Assembly: GCA_022072085.1 (NCBI GenBank)
Contig: JAJVII010000052.1
Coordinates: 1 to 37,156, forward strand
Length of the DNA: 37,156 nucleotides
Direction: 5' to 3'
Origin: Phycisphaerae bacterium
GTDB lineage: Bacteria > Planctomycetota > Phycisphaerae > JAJVII01
Shown: in pieces, positions 6,979 to 16,898 of the stretch
How the letters are laid out: the number at the start of each line of letters is the position of its first letter
Position numbering within the stretch: position 1 is the first letter of the stretch
Program-made: the position numbers and the translations under genes
Notes under the pieces: model-generated
The model's input: only the letters and a program-made list of their open reading frames with translations
What the model was told of the DNA's origin: nothing
Databases searched by the model: none

Positions 6979-7604
6979 AGGTGTTTGTTCCTGAGGAACT
7001 GGACGGCCTGCTCGCCGCCGGGCTCGGCTGTGAATTCGCCCACCAACCGCTCGTCGCCGCTCATGCGCAGGTCGAACGTGCCGTGGGTCAGCCATTTGTC
7101 GCGTGTGAACCCGCCGACGAGGTAGTACGGCCGCGTGCGGATCGTCCCGCGCAGCGCCGAGCGGATCAGCCGGGGCTTGTCCTGGCCCTTCTCGTACTCG
7201 TAGAGTTGGGCGAAGACCTCGCCGCTGGGAACATGGCCGGGGATGGTGAAATCGCCGCCGCCAGCCTGCACCGCCAATTGCAGGTAATAGTGATGGGCCG
7301 CCGGGGCCGGGCCCGGCGCGGGCGCCGGCTCGGTTCCGGGCGGCGGGGGGGCGTTCGGGTCGGCGGTCGCACCGGCGTCGAACGGCTCGAACGCCAGGAT
7401 GATGAACTGGCGTCCGCTGTCGTCCACGCGATGGATCGCCTCCTCGCTCTGATACTCGGCCATCAGGGCATCGCCCTCGATCAGGGCCCCGCGGCCGACC
7501 TTGAGCGTGGCCGACGTTTCGCAACCCGCAGCCGCCGCCAGAGCCAGCAGCATCGCCAGCCCGGCCGCACGCCTCACGCCGTGTTGAATGTGGAGTCTGG
7601 TCAT
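6975..7604 (-). CDS. Putative lipoprotein with Pro/Ala-rich linker
   Basis: A 209-residue exported protein with a signal segment ending in the lipobox AAAAGC, so probably anchored to a membrane. A low-complexity stretch of about 22 residues rich in Pro, Ala and Gly (PNAPPPPGTEPAPAPGP) interrupts the mature domain near residue 85. Downstream are HYYLQLAV, YYLVGGF and GTFDLRMSGDERLVGEF. The second and last of these recur in modified form in the next gene, which points to an old tandem duplication. No known domain is recognised. The gene is 39 bp downstream of the aldo/keto reductase and overlaps its paralogue by 4 bp. Confidence 0.75.
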   Translation of the reverse strand: MTRLHIQHGVRRAAGLAMLLALAAAAGCETSATLKVGRGALIEGDALMAEYQSEEAIHRVDDSGRQFIILAFEPFDAGATADPNAPPPPGTEPAPAPGPAPAAHHYYLQLAVQAGGGDFTIPGHVPSGEVFAQLYEYEKGQDKPRLIRSALRGTIRTRPYYLVGGFTRDKWLTHGTFDLRMSGDERLVGEFTAEPGGEQAVQFLRNKHL

Positions 7605-7643
7605 GCTTCTACTTATATCGGCTCGTGCCCGTCCCGGCCAGCA

Positions 7644-8603
7644 TCAGTTGCCCGACACGCCCTCCAGTTGCCCGAACAGCTCGGCCAGCCTGGCCGACGC
7701 CGCCTCCGGCAGCGGTTGCCCGCACAACGCCGCCGCGTTGGCCTGCAGGTGCTCCGCGTCACCCGTGCCCGAGAGTACCACGTCGGCCCCGCTCTCGTGC
7801 CGGGCGAAACGGTAGGCCGCCTCGGGAACCGTCGCGGCCACGCCGTCAGCCGTCAGCCAGCCCAACGGGTCGGCCGGGTCCAGCACGCCGGCAGGCAGTT
7901 GCCCGGAGGCGACCAGTTCGCCGATCACCTCGGCCAGCCGCTCGCGGCGGCTTAGCGCCCGCCGCACGGCGAACATGATCATCGTGCCGATGCCGCGCCG
8001 CCGCGTCGCCTCGAACACCCGTTTCCGTGCCGACGGGTTGAGCAGGCTGAAGCCGACCATCATCGTGTCCCAGCAGTCGTCGGCGAGCGCCCGCGTCAGC
8101 ATCGCGTGGCCGCTGTCGCGGCCGAACTCCTCGGTGATGCCGATGAAGCGAATCTTGCCCGCGTCGCGGGCCTTGAGCATCGCCGGCACAAGTTCCCGCA
8201 CTGCGTGGTCGTAGCGCTCCGGCATCACCGCGTGGAGCTGGTAGATGTCGACATGTTCGGTCCGCAGCCGCCGCAGGCTTGCGTCCAGGCCCGCCAGCAG
8301 TTCGTCGCCGGTGATGTTGCGCCCCGGGGCGCCCCACGTCCCATGCCACGTGGACTTCTTGGTTGCCAGCACGACGCGGTCGCGTCCGACTTCGGCGACG
8401 GCCCGGCCGATCGCCTCCTCGGTCAGGTAGCTCTCGGCGGTGTCGATCAGGTTCACGCCCAGGTCGATCGCCCGGCCGATCAGCTCGACGGTCTGCCCCT
8501 CGGCCAGCCGGTCGCCGCGGCGGCCGAGTTGGCTGGGTCCGCCGCCGCCCAGGCCCATCACGCTGACGCGAAGCCCCGTGCGTCCCAACGTCGTGTAGTC
8601 CAT
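7644..8603 (-). CDS. Aldo/keto reductase
   Basis: A 319-residue NADPH-dependent oxidoreductase of the AKR TIM-barrel family, reducing aldehydes or ketones in the cytoplasm. The catalytic tetrad is visible: D54 and Y59 (in DTAESY), a Lys in ATKK (82-83) and H124 in YQLHAV. The opening MDYTTLGRTGLRVSVMGLG is typical. The late motif around VVLSGTGDAEHL corresponds to the cofactor-binding strand near the C-terminus. A GGGAG lies about 6 nt upstream of the start. The gene is divergent from trpF with only 51 bp between the two starts, and is followed by the lipoprotein pair on the same strand. The substrate is unknown. Confidence 0.92.
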   Translation of the reverse strand: MDYTTLGRTGLRVSVMGLGGGGPSQLGRRGDRLAEGQTVELIGRAIDLGVNLIDTAESYLTEEAIGRAVAEVGRDRVVLATKKSTWHGTWGAPGRNITGDELLAGLDASLRRLRTEHVDIYQLHAVMPERYDHAVRELVPAMLKARDAGKIRFIGITEEFGRDSGHAMLTRALADDCWDTMMVGFSLLNPSARKRVFEATRRRGIGTMIMFAVRRALSRRERLAEVIGELVASGQLPAGVLDPADPLGWLTADGVAATVPEAAYRFARHESGADVVLSGTGDAEHLQANAAALCGQPLPEAASARLAELFGQLEGVSGN

Positions 8604-8639
8604 CTTCGCTCCCGCGTGGATTGCCCCGGCTGCTTTTCG

Positions 8640-8645
8640 TATACT
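8640..8645 (+). promoter_or_regulatory. -10 element for trpF (near-leaderless)
   Basis: TATACT ends 9 bp before the trpF ATG, so transcription would begin only about 2-4 nt before the start codon. No Shine-Dalgarno sequence is present. The -35 region is poor. Confidence 0.45.
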
Positions 8646-8654
8646 CTACGCACC

Positions 8655-9353
8655 ATGCGAGTCAAGATCTGTGGCATCATGCGCGTCGAAGACATGAAGG
8701 CGGCCTGCGTCACCGGCGCCGACTTCGTCGGGCTCAACTTCTCCCCTGGCAGTCCGCGCTACGTCGGCGCGGAAAAGGTGTCAGACACCTTTTCCGGACC
8801 GGCCGGCCAACTGCTGGCGGCCGTCGAGCCGCCGGCCATCGCCGTCGCAGTCACCGTCAACGCCCCGGGCGACCTGCTGGACGCCTTGGCGGCCCGCTTC
8901 CAGGTCCTCCAGCTCCACGGCGACGAGACGCCCGAGCAGGCCGACGCCGTCATCGACCGCGGCGTGAAGATCGTCAAGGCCTTCAATGTCGCAACCGAAG
9001 CCTTCGCCGCCGATGTGGCCGCCTGGCTGAACGCCGTGCAGAATCGCGACGGCGTGCTGGCCGTCCTGCTGGACGCCGCCCGCGAGGAGGCCGGCAACTT
9101 GAAATTCGGCGGAACCGGGCGGCGGTTCAACTGGGACTGGCTGGCGGCCGCCCGCGAACAAGGCCAACTGGCCGGCTGGCCGCCGATCCTGCTGGCCGGC
9201 GGGCTGACGCCCAAGAACGTCGGCACGGCCATCCAGACGACAGCCCCGTGGGGCGTGGACGCCGCCGGCGGCGTGGAGGTCGAGGACTCCCCCGGCGTCA
9301 AGAGCATCGACAAGATCCGCGACTTCATCCGCGTCGCCCGCGCGGGGCGATGA
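8655..9353 (+). CDS. trpF: Phosphoribosylanthranilate isomerase
   Basis: A 232-residue TrpF, the third step of tryptophan synthesis (Amadori rearrangement of phosphoribosylanthranilate). The start MRVKICGI contains the catalytic Cys (C6); GADFVGLNF, VLQLHGDE, the catalytic Asp in VLLDA, GGTG-x-x-FNW and LAGGL are the family landmarks. The frame is intact, but between SPRYVG and PAGQLL it carries a perfect 27-bp palindrome that adds about nine residues (AEKVSDTFS, 39-47) at a surface loop after strand 2. No other trp gene is adjacent. There is no ribosome binding site, which fits the near-leaderless promoter. An array of heptad repeats starts 6 bp after the stop. Confidence 0.95.
   Translation: MRVKICGIMRVEDMKAACVTGADFVGLNFSPGSPRYVGAEKVSDTFSGPAGQLLAAVEPPAIAVAVTVNAPGDLLDALAARFQVLQLHGDETPEQADAVIDRGVKIVKAFNVATEAFAADVAAWLNAVQNRDGVLAVLLDAAREEAGNLKFGGTGRRFNWDWLAAAREQGQLAGWPPILLAGGLTPKNVGTAIQTTAPWGVDAAGGVEVEDSPGVKSIDKIRDFIRVARAGR
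8770..8796. repeat. Perfect 27-bp palindrome inside trpF
   Basis: CGGAAAAGGTGTC, a single central A, then GACACCTTTTCCG: 13-bp arms with no mismatch. It sits in frame in trpF and encodes part of the loop EKVSDTFS. The GGTGTC/GACACC core resembles dispersed palindromes I recall from planctomycete and verrucomicrobial genomes. Confidence 0.85.
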
Positions 9354-9359
9354 AGGGGC

Positions 9360-9401
9360 GAGTCTCAAGTTTCAAGTTTCGAGTTTCAAGTTGCGAGTTG
9401 C
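9360..9401 (+). repeat. Six tandem heptads after trpF (single arm)
   Basis: GAGTCTC, AAGTTTC, AAGTTTC, GAGTTTC, AAGTTGC and GAGTTGC follow each other without gaps. No inverted partner arm is found before the next gene, so this looks like half of an element of the kind seen at 12489, 27441 and 32457. Confidence 0.8.
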
Positions 9402-9488
9402 GCGCGGCGGGCTGCGGCGACAAGCCGGCTTGCTCCGTGCGACGGGCGTGCCTATCCTTGGGGCATACTGCAACGGAGCCGCGGACCC

Positions 9489-10355
9489 ATGAACATCTGC
9501 TTCTCGACGCTGGCCTGCCCGGAGTGGGACCTTCAGTCGATCCTCGCGCACGCCGCGGAGTTCGGCTATGACGGGGTCGATTTCTACAACCTCGGCGGCG
9601 AGACCGACCTGCCGGCCCAGCCGGCCTTCTCCACCGAAGCTGCCCGCACCCGCGAACAGTTCGCCGCCGCCGGGCTGGCCGTCGTCGCGCTGAGTTGCTC
9701 GGCCGCCTTCGACCAGGCCCGCAAACGCAAGGCCGCCGCCGCGATGGACCAGGCCCGCCGATATATGGACGCCGCCGCCGCCGTCGGCGCCCGCTTCGTC
9801 CGCGTGCTGGCGACCGAGCAGGCCGAGACCGGCGACGAGCCGGCCCGCCTCGCCCGGGCCGCCGACCGCTTGGGCGAACTGGCCGACCACGCCACCGACG
9901 TGGGCGTGCGGCTGGTCGTCGAGAACGTCGGCAGCTTCGCCCGCTGCGAGTCGATGTGGTGGCTGATGGAACGCGTCGCCAACCCGCGGGTCGGCGTTTG
10001 CTGGAACCCCGTTGCCGGGCTGGACGCGGTGCAGAAGCCCAGCAAGGTCATCCCGACCCTGGGCAGCCGCATCCACTACGTGAAGGTCCGCAACGTGAAG
10101 GTCGGCGGCGACAACGCGTTCCGCTACGCCCCACTGGACGCCGGCGACCTGAACTTCAAGCACGCCATCGAACTGCTCCGCGGCGTCGGCTACGACGGGT
10201 TCCTCTGCTTCGAACTGGAGCGGCTGTGGAACCTGAGGCTGGCCGAGCAGGGCGCGACCCTCGGTCCGCTGCCCGCGCCGCAGGACGCCCTGGCCAAGGC
10301 CGCCCAACTCCTGCACACCTGGCTGGGCCAACCGGCCGAGGCCTCCGCCGGCTGA
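9489..10355 (+). CDS. Sugar phosphate isomerase/epimerase-like TIM-barrel protein
   Basis: A 288-residue member of the xylose-isomerase-like / AP endonuclease family 2 TIM barrels. Recognisable strands and metal ligands are the opening NICFSTLACPEW, FGYDGVDFYNLGG, RLVVENVGSF (Glu ligand), NPRVGVCWNPVAG, IHYVKVRNVK (His ligand) and GYDGFLCFELERLW (final Glu). Family members isomerise or epimerise keto sugars, hydroxypyruvate or inosose; the substrate here is open. In planctomycetes such genes are numerous and usually sugar related. GGAG lies about 9 nt upstream of the ATG. It is convergent with the glycosyltransferase gene, 28 bp away, with no clear terminator. Confidence 0.88.
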   Translation: MNICFSTLACPEWDLQSILAHAAEFGYDGVDFYNLGGETDLPAQPAFSTEAARTREQFAAAGLAVVALSCSAAFDQARKRKAAAAMDQARRYMDAAAAVGARFVRVLATEQAETGDEPARLARAADRLGELADHATDVGVRLVVENVGSFARCESMWWLMERVANPRVGVCWNPVAGLDAVQKPSKVIPTLGSRIHYVKVRNVKVGGDNAFRYAPLDAGDLNFKHAIELLRGVGYDGFLCFELERLWNLRLAEQGATLGPLPAPQDALAKAAQLLHTWLGQPAEASAG

Positions 10356-10383
10356 CGCTGCGCGTTGGATTGCCTGAATTGCC

Positions 10384-11475
10384 CTACTTCTCCGCCAGCG
10401 ATTCCCAGTCCACCGCGGCGATCAGGCGGGACCAGTCGAACTGCTCAGCCAATTGGCGGCCGCCGGCGTTGGCACCGGGCGTCGGCGGGTCGGCCAGCAG
10501 GTCGGCCAGGCGGGCGGGGAACTCTTCAATCGAGGTCAGGTCCAGGGCGTCGCTCTCGGCCGGCAGGCCGATGGCCGCGAACGGCGTGCAGAGCGCCCGT
10601 TGCCCACAGGCCAGCGCCTCGACCAGCTTCAGCCGCGTGCCGCCGCCGCTGAGCAGCGGGGCGACGACCATGTTGGCCAGGCGGATGTAGGGGAGGATGT
10701 CCGGGACCCACCCCGCGACGACGAAGCCCGGCGTCGTGGCCGCCCACGCCGGCGGATCCACACCCACCACCAGCAGCCGGGCGTCGGGGCAGCGGGCCAG
10801 CACGCCCGGCCACCAGTCGGCCAGCAGCCGCAACGACTGCACGTTGGGCGGATAGTGATAGGTTCCGAAATAGAGGGCCACCGGTTTGCCGGCCAGACCC
10901 AGCCGCTCGCGCAGCGCCGCGTCGGGCGGGCCGGGCGTGAACCGCCGCGTGTCCACGCCGTTGGCCAGGCGGATGCCCTCGCGTCCGTAATGCCGGGCCA
11001 GCAGGTCGGCGTCGCGTTGTCCGATGACCAGCACCGCGCGGGCTGCCCGGCACATCCGCCACTCGCTGCGGGCGACCAGCCAGCGGACCGGCGGCGAGGC
11101 CATCGTGCGGAAGCGGTCGCACTCGATGTTGTGGGCGTCGTAGACCAGCGGCACGCCGGCGCGTCGGACGGCCGGGGCGATCATCCGCGACTGGAACGGG
11201 TAGGACGCGACGACCAGGTCCGGCGGCGGGTCGAGCTGCTCGGCCAGGGCGCGGGCGAAGGCCCGGTTGAAAAAGTGCCCCGCGCGTCCGCGGCCGGGAT
11301 AGGCCAGCCAGCGGAACGGGCGATCGTCCAGGGCCTCGGGCGGACCGGCGACGTCGGCCGACAGCAGCGTGACCTCGTGCCGCTCAGCCAGAAACGCGGC
11401 CAGTGAGGTCGTGCGGACGGCGGCGCCGAAGTTGATCGGCCAGAGAGGGAACGGCGAAGTGAGCAGGATGCGCAT
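10384..11475 (-). CDS. Group-1 (GT4-like) glycosyltransferase
   Basis: A 363-residue GT-B glycosyltransferase. The N-terminal domain begins MRILLTSPFPLWPINFGAAVRTTSL with the acceptor-side glycine loop; YDAHNIE near residue 115 is typical. The C-terminal donor domain has KPVALYFGTYHYPPN and the signature GGGTRLKLVEALACG, whose Glu contacts the nucleotide sugar. It probably adds a sugar to a surface polysaccharide or lipid carrier in the cytoplasm; linkage and donor cannot be told. It resembles the sugar transferases that accompany PEP-CTERM exopolysaccharide loci. The start at 11475 is preferred to an open extension to 11589, which would run through the divergent promoter of the MEMO-family gene. 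Confidence 0.88.
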   Translation of the reverse strand: MRILLTSPFPLWPINFGAAVRTTSLAAFLAERHEVTLLSADVAGPPEALDDRPFRWLAYPGRGRAGHFFNRAFARALAEQLDPPPDLVVASYPFQSRMIAPAVRRAGVPLVYDAHNIECDRFRTMASPPVRWLVARSEWRMCRAARAVLVIGQRDADLLARHYGREGIRLANGVDTRRFTPGPPDAALRERLGLAGKPVALYFGTYHYPPNVQSLRLLADWWPGVLARCPDARLLVVGVDPPAWAATTPGFVVAGWVPDILPYIRLANMVVAPLLSGGGTRLKLVEALACGQRALCTPFAAIGLPAESDALDLTSIEEFPARLADLLADPPTPGANAGGRQLAEQFDWSRLIAAVDWESLAEK

Positions 11476-11509
11476 GGGCCCTCGTCGAGGTCGTGGCCCG
11501 CGGCGCGGA

Positions 11510-11538
11510 TTGGACAACCGCGACCCCGCGGTTACATT
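11510..11538 (+). promoter_or_regulatory. Promoter of the MEMO-family gene with palindrome in the spacer
   Basis: TTGGAC (11510-11515), a 17-bp spacer and TACATT (11533-11538). The spacer is an inverted repeat AACCGCG-ACCC-CGCGGTT (11516..11533), so a repressor site overlapping polymerase is likely. The start codon is 50 bp downstream. Confidence 0.6.
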
Positions 11539-11587
11539 AGTAAAGGGCTGGGAAAATGCAACGGTCGTGCGACCGGCGGAGACGGGC

Positions 11588-12484
11588 ATGTTGATTCGCG
11601 AGGCGGCGGTGGCTGGGACTTTCTACAAGGCCCAGGCCCGGGGCTGCCGCATCGAGGTCGAGGAACTGTTCGGGGCGGCCGTGCGGATGCTCGCGTCGCT
11701 GCCGCCGCTGCCGCCGCGCGTCGTGGGGGGCATCGTCCCGCACGCGGGCTATCTGTTCAGCGGCGCGGTCGCGGCGCTGACGCTGGAGGCGATCGCCCGC
11801 AGCCGCGACGACGCCGGGCCGGCGACCTTCGTGCTGCTGGGGGCGATGCACCGGCCGACCGGCCATGACGGTCTGGTCTTCGACCGCGGGCAGTGGGAGA
11901 CGCCGCTGGGCCCGGTCGCGGTGAACGAGCGGCTGGCCGGCCGCCTGCTGGACAGCACCAACGCCCTGAAGGCCGACCTCGACGCGCACGAGCAGGAGCA
12001 CTCGATCGAAGTGCAACTGCCGCTGATCCGCCACCGCTTCCCGGCCGCCGAGATTGTCCCGATCCTGGTGCCGCCGGCGCCTGAGGCCCCGCGGATAGGC
12101 CTGGCGATCGGGCGGGCGCTGAAGACCTACGACGCCGACGCGGTCGTGATCGGATCGACCGACCTGACGCACTACGGCCCGCGCTACGGGTTCACGCCCG
12201 CGGGCATGGGCCAGCGCGGGCTGGACTGGGCCAAGGGGACCAATGACGCGGGGATCATCGACGCGGTTCGGCGGCTGGCGGCCGACGAAGTCGTCGCCGA
12301 GGCCGAATCGCATTGCAGCGCCTGCGGCGGCGGGGCGGTGGCCGCGACGCTGGCGTCCGCGAAGGCGCTGGGGGCGACGGCCGGCGTGATCCTCCGGCAC
12401 ACGACCAGCCACGAGGTGGCTGCCCACCTGTTCCACGATCCGCCCTCCGACGCGGTCGGCTACCTGTCGGCGATCCTGGCGTGA
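11588..12484 (+). CDS. amrB: MEMO1 / AmmeMemoRadiSam system protein B homologue
   Basis: A 298-residue protein of the MEMO family (dioxygenase-like fold with a metal pocket). Visible features: VGGIVPHAGYLFSG with the first metal His, LLGAMHRPTGHDG, AHEQEHSIEVQLPLI, VPILVPP, VVIGSTDLTHYGPRYG, and the late SHCSACGGGAVAAT. Bacterial members usually lie beside an AMMECR1 protein and a radical-SAM enzyme; neither is here, so the gene stands alone. Its biochemical role in bacteria is not established. The ATG at 11588 has GGAG 7 nt upstream. It is preceded by a good promoter whose spacer is palindromic and followed within 5 bp by a heptad-repeat element. Confidence 0.9.
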   Translation: MLIREAAVAGTFYKAQARGCRIEVEELFGAAVRMLASLPPLPPRVVGGIVPHAGYLFSGAVAALTLEAIARSRDDAGPATFVLLGAMHRPTGHDGLVFDRGQWETPLGPVAVNERLAGRLLDSTNALKADLDAHEQEHSIEVQLPLIRHRFPAAEIVPILVPPAPEAPRIGLAIGRALKTYDADAVVIGSTDLTHYGPRYGFTPAGMGQRGLDWAKGTNDAGIIDAVRRLAADEVVAEAESHCSACGGGAVAATLASAKALGATAGVILRHTTSHEVAAHLFHDPPSDAVGYLSAILA

Positions 12485-12488
12485 TCGC

Positions 12489-12642
12489 AATGTCGAATGG
12501 CGAATGGCGAATGTCGAATGGAAGAAGGAAGTGGGCGTCCGGGCAGGACCGCCGGCGAACATCGAGCCCGCAGCGCACTGCGTGGCTCCTGCGATCTGTC
12601 ACCGATGCCTCTTCCCTCGTTCGACACTCGACATTCGACATT
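12489..12642. repeat. Inverted heptad-repeat element C
   Basis: Left arm: AATGTCG, AATGGCG, AATGGCG, AATGTCG, AATGGAA (12489-12523), then a purine-rich edge. Right arm: CGACACT, CGACATT, CGACATT (12622-12642), the same unit reversed. The core of about 80 bp is GC-rich and has no gene. The element fills the space between the MEMO-family gene and the lepA promoter. Confidence 0.85.
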
Positions 12643-12687
12643 TGCCCCCCTCTTCGGTTCAGTCTGTCCGCCGCGCGGGGCGGTTGC

Positions 12688-12693
12688 TATAAT
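12688..12693 (+). promoter_or_regulatory. -10 element for lepA
   Basis: A perfect TATAAT 33 bp upstream of the lepA ATG, just outside the repeat element. No good -35 hexamer is found at 16-18 bp. Confidence 0.5.
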
Positions 12694-12725
12694 GCAGCGT
12701 TTCCGCGAACCCTGTTGGAAACGTC

Positions 12726-14534
<1,809 letters not shown>

Positions 14535-14596
14535 GCGCATCGCCTGACGGCCCGCCGCCGCGGCCCGCGTATCACACATCTGAAAGGGCGGACATC

Positions 14597-16897
14597 ATGA
14601 GGAATCTGGCGACGGTCCTGTGCGCGCTGGCAATGCTGACTGCCCTCGAAGCAGCCCCGGCCGCCGGCGAGGAACTGGCGGTCAAGGTCTCGGCCAACTC
14701 CGCGCGGTTCATGCCTTACCAGGTCTTCGAGCTGACCTTCCAGCACGTCAACGGCTACAAGGATCCCACCTGGGATGTCGCCATCGAACTGAAGCTCACC
14801 GCGCCCTCCGGCAAGGCCGTCACCGTCGGCGGCTTCTTCTACGGCTCCAGCCGCCCGCAGAAACCCACGCTTAAGACCGTAACGGGCAACAAGGGCCGCG
14901 AGCAGACCGTCGCGATCTGGCCCTGCGACCCCGCGGACCTGTGGAAGGCCCGCTTCGCGCCCGCGGAACTGGGCGAGTGGAAATACGCCTGGACCTTCCG
15001 CGACGTGGCCGGCGGGTCGGCTGCGGGGCAGGGGAGTTTCGCCGTGGTCCGCGGCCGCGGGCCGGCCCGGCACGGCTTCCTCCGCGTCAATCCCGATAAC
15101 CCGCGCCGGCTGATCTTCGACGACGGCTCGGCCTACTGGCCGATCGGCTGGCAGGACGGACTTGGCGACGCCAATCACAACGGCACGGTGATGGACAGCC
15201 ACGGGATGGAGGGTCCATTCCGGCTGGATTCGCAGGCGACGCGGCCGAAAGTGCCGCCCGGCGCCCTGTTCGCCCGCGGCCCGAACATGGGCCCGGTCAG
15301 CGGCGACGCCTGGCTCGGTCGCCACGCCCGGGCGGGCTTCAACATGTGGCGGTTCTCGCCCAACAACGCCACGCAGATCAAGCTGTTCGCCACGCCCGGC
15401 GGGGGCAACTCGCGCGAGCGCGTCCTCTGGGAAGAGGCCGCCATGATCGACGAGATGCTCCGCAGGATGCACGACTACGACGTGCGGACGTTCTACGGCC
15501 TGTTCGGCTACATGGACGTCTGCGCCCAGGCGGCGAAGGACGCGAAGGACAAACAGGGCCGACCGATGGCCGGCGAACTGGAGAAGGTCAAGCGGCTGAT
15601 CAAGTACAGCGTCGATCGCTGGGGCGCCTACGTGGACGTGTGGGAACTGCTCAACGAACAGAAGGCCGACCCCGCGTGGTACGAGATTATGGCCCCCTAC
15701 CTCCGCTCGGTCGACCCCTATCGCCACCCGATCAGCACGAGCTGGGAGCATCCCGAGCTGGACTGCATCGACATCAACAGCCCGCACTGGTACCAGAACG
15801 AGAACGAGCTAGACAGCGACCAGGTGACTGCCGGCCGCATCCGCGGCGCGGCGAAGTTCGCCAAGCCGATCATCTACGGCGAACAGGGCAACAACCGCGG
15901 GCGGCCGGACCTGGCTGACAAGGGCATCGGCGGCGTGTGGGATCCCGGCTCGGCGCGGCGGATGCGCGTGCGGCTGTGGACGGCCATGTTCCAGGAGGCG
16001 GCGTTCATCTTCTGGGAAACCAGCTACGCCAAGGACGGCCACTTCATGAACCTCTGGATCGGTCCCGAGGAGCGGCAATACGTCCACGCGCTCCAGGACT
16101 TCTGCGGGCTGATCGACGCGGGCGTCAGGCCGGTCCCGGCCAGAACGGGTGGGCCGCAGGCCGGCGATGTCCGCGCCTATGGGCTGGCGTCGGGCAAGTG
16201 CGTCGCCGTCTACGTCCACCACGTCCGCTGCGACCAGTGCCGCAAGCTCCGCGACGCCGGCGACGGCCAGGTGAAGCACCAGTGGGACCACGACCGCGGG
16301 CAGGTCCGCGGCCTGACAGTGACGGTCGACGCTCCGGCCGGCGCGAGCGGGTTCTGGTACGACCCGTCCAACGGGGCGATCCTGGCGCGGGTTCCCGCCG
16401 CGGCGGCCGCCGGGCAGGTGACGCTGGAAGCCCCCGCGTTCATCGTCGACCTCGCCCTGCTGATCGGCCCGGGCGGGCTGCCCGACAGCGATCGTGACGG
16501 GCAGGCCAACGACCTCGACCCCGACGACGACAACGACGGCGTGCCCGACGCCCGCGATGCCTTCCCGCTGGAGCGAGAGGAGTGGGCCGATGCCGACGGC
16601 GACCGCATCGGCGACAACCAGGACGCCGACATCGACGGCGACGGCGTGGCCGACGACCGCAACCGCAACGGCGTGGCGGACAACCAGGAGGCCGACTGGG
16701 ACGGCGACGGCGTGCCCAACGCCGGGGCGATTCCGTCCGACGCCTTCCCTCGCGACCCGAAGGAATGGCGCGACACCGACGGCGATGGCATTGGCGACAA
16801 CGCCGACCCCGACGACGACAACGACGGCTGGACCGACGTCGAGGAAAAGGTCGCCGGAACCGACCCGCTGAACCCCGTCAGCTTCCCGGCGGAGTGA
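14597..16897 (+). CDS. Secreted DUF5060-type glycoside hydrolase with thrombospondin type 3 repeats
   Basis: A 766-residue exported protein. A signal peptide (MRNLATVLCALAMLTALEAAPAAG) precedes a beta-sandwich of about 100 residues resembling DUF5060 (YQVFELTFQHVNGYKDPTWDVAIELKLTAPSG). A TIM-barrel hydrolase domain follows, with VWELLNEQ (E354, candidate acid/base) and IIYGEQGNN (E429, candidate nucleophile), as in clan A glycosidases. Residues about 630-760 are acidic calcium-binding repeats of the thrombospondin type 3 kind (DSDRDG, DPDDDNDG, DADGDRIGDNQD, DIDGDGVADD). The substrate is unknown, probably a plant or algal polysaccharide. There is no PEP-CTERM tail. The gene ends one base before the PHP-domain gene, so the two form an operon. 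AAGGG lies upstream of the ATG at 14597. Confidence 0.85.
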   Translation: MRNLATVLCALAMLTALEAAPAAGEELAVKVSANSARFMPYQVFELTFQHVNGYKDPTWDVAIELKLTAPSGKAVTVGGFFYGSSRPQKPTLKTVTGNKGREQTVAIWPCDPADLWKARFAPAELGEWKYAWTFRDVAGGSAAGQGSFAVVRGRGPARHGFLRVNPDNPRRLIFDDGSAYWPIGWQDGLGDANHNGTVMDSHGMEGPFRLDSQATRPKVPPGALFARGPNMGPVSGDAWLGRHARAGFNMWRFSPNNATQIKLFATPGGGNSRERVLWEEAAMIDEMLRRMHDYDVRTFYGLFGYMDVCAQAAKDAKDKQGRPMAGELEKVKRLIKYSVDRWGAYVDVWELLNEQKADPAWYEIMAPYLRSVDPYRHPISTSWEHPELDCIDINSPHWYQNENELDSDQVTAGRIRGAAKFAKPIIYGEQGNNRGRPDLADKGIGGVWDPGSARRMRVRLWTAMFQEAAFIFWETSYAKDGHFMNLWIGPEERQYVHALQDFCGLIDAGVRPVPARTGGPQAGDVRAYGLASGKCVAVYVHHVRCDQCRKLRDAGDGQVKHQWDHDRGQVRGLTVTVDAPAGASGFWYDPSNGAILARVPAAAAAGQVTLEAPAFIVDLALLIGPGGLPDSDRDGQANDLDPDDDNDGVPDARDAFPLEREEWADADGDRIGDNQDADIDGDGVADDRNRNGVADNQEADWDGDGVPNAGAIPSDAFPRDPKEWRDTDGDGIGDNADPDDDNDGWTDVEEKVAGTDPLNPVSFPAE

Positions 16898-16898
16898 C

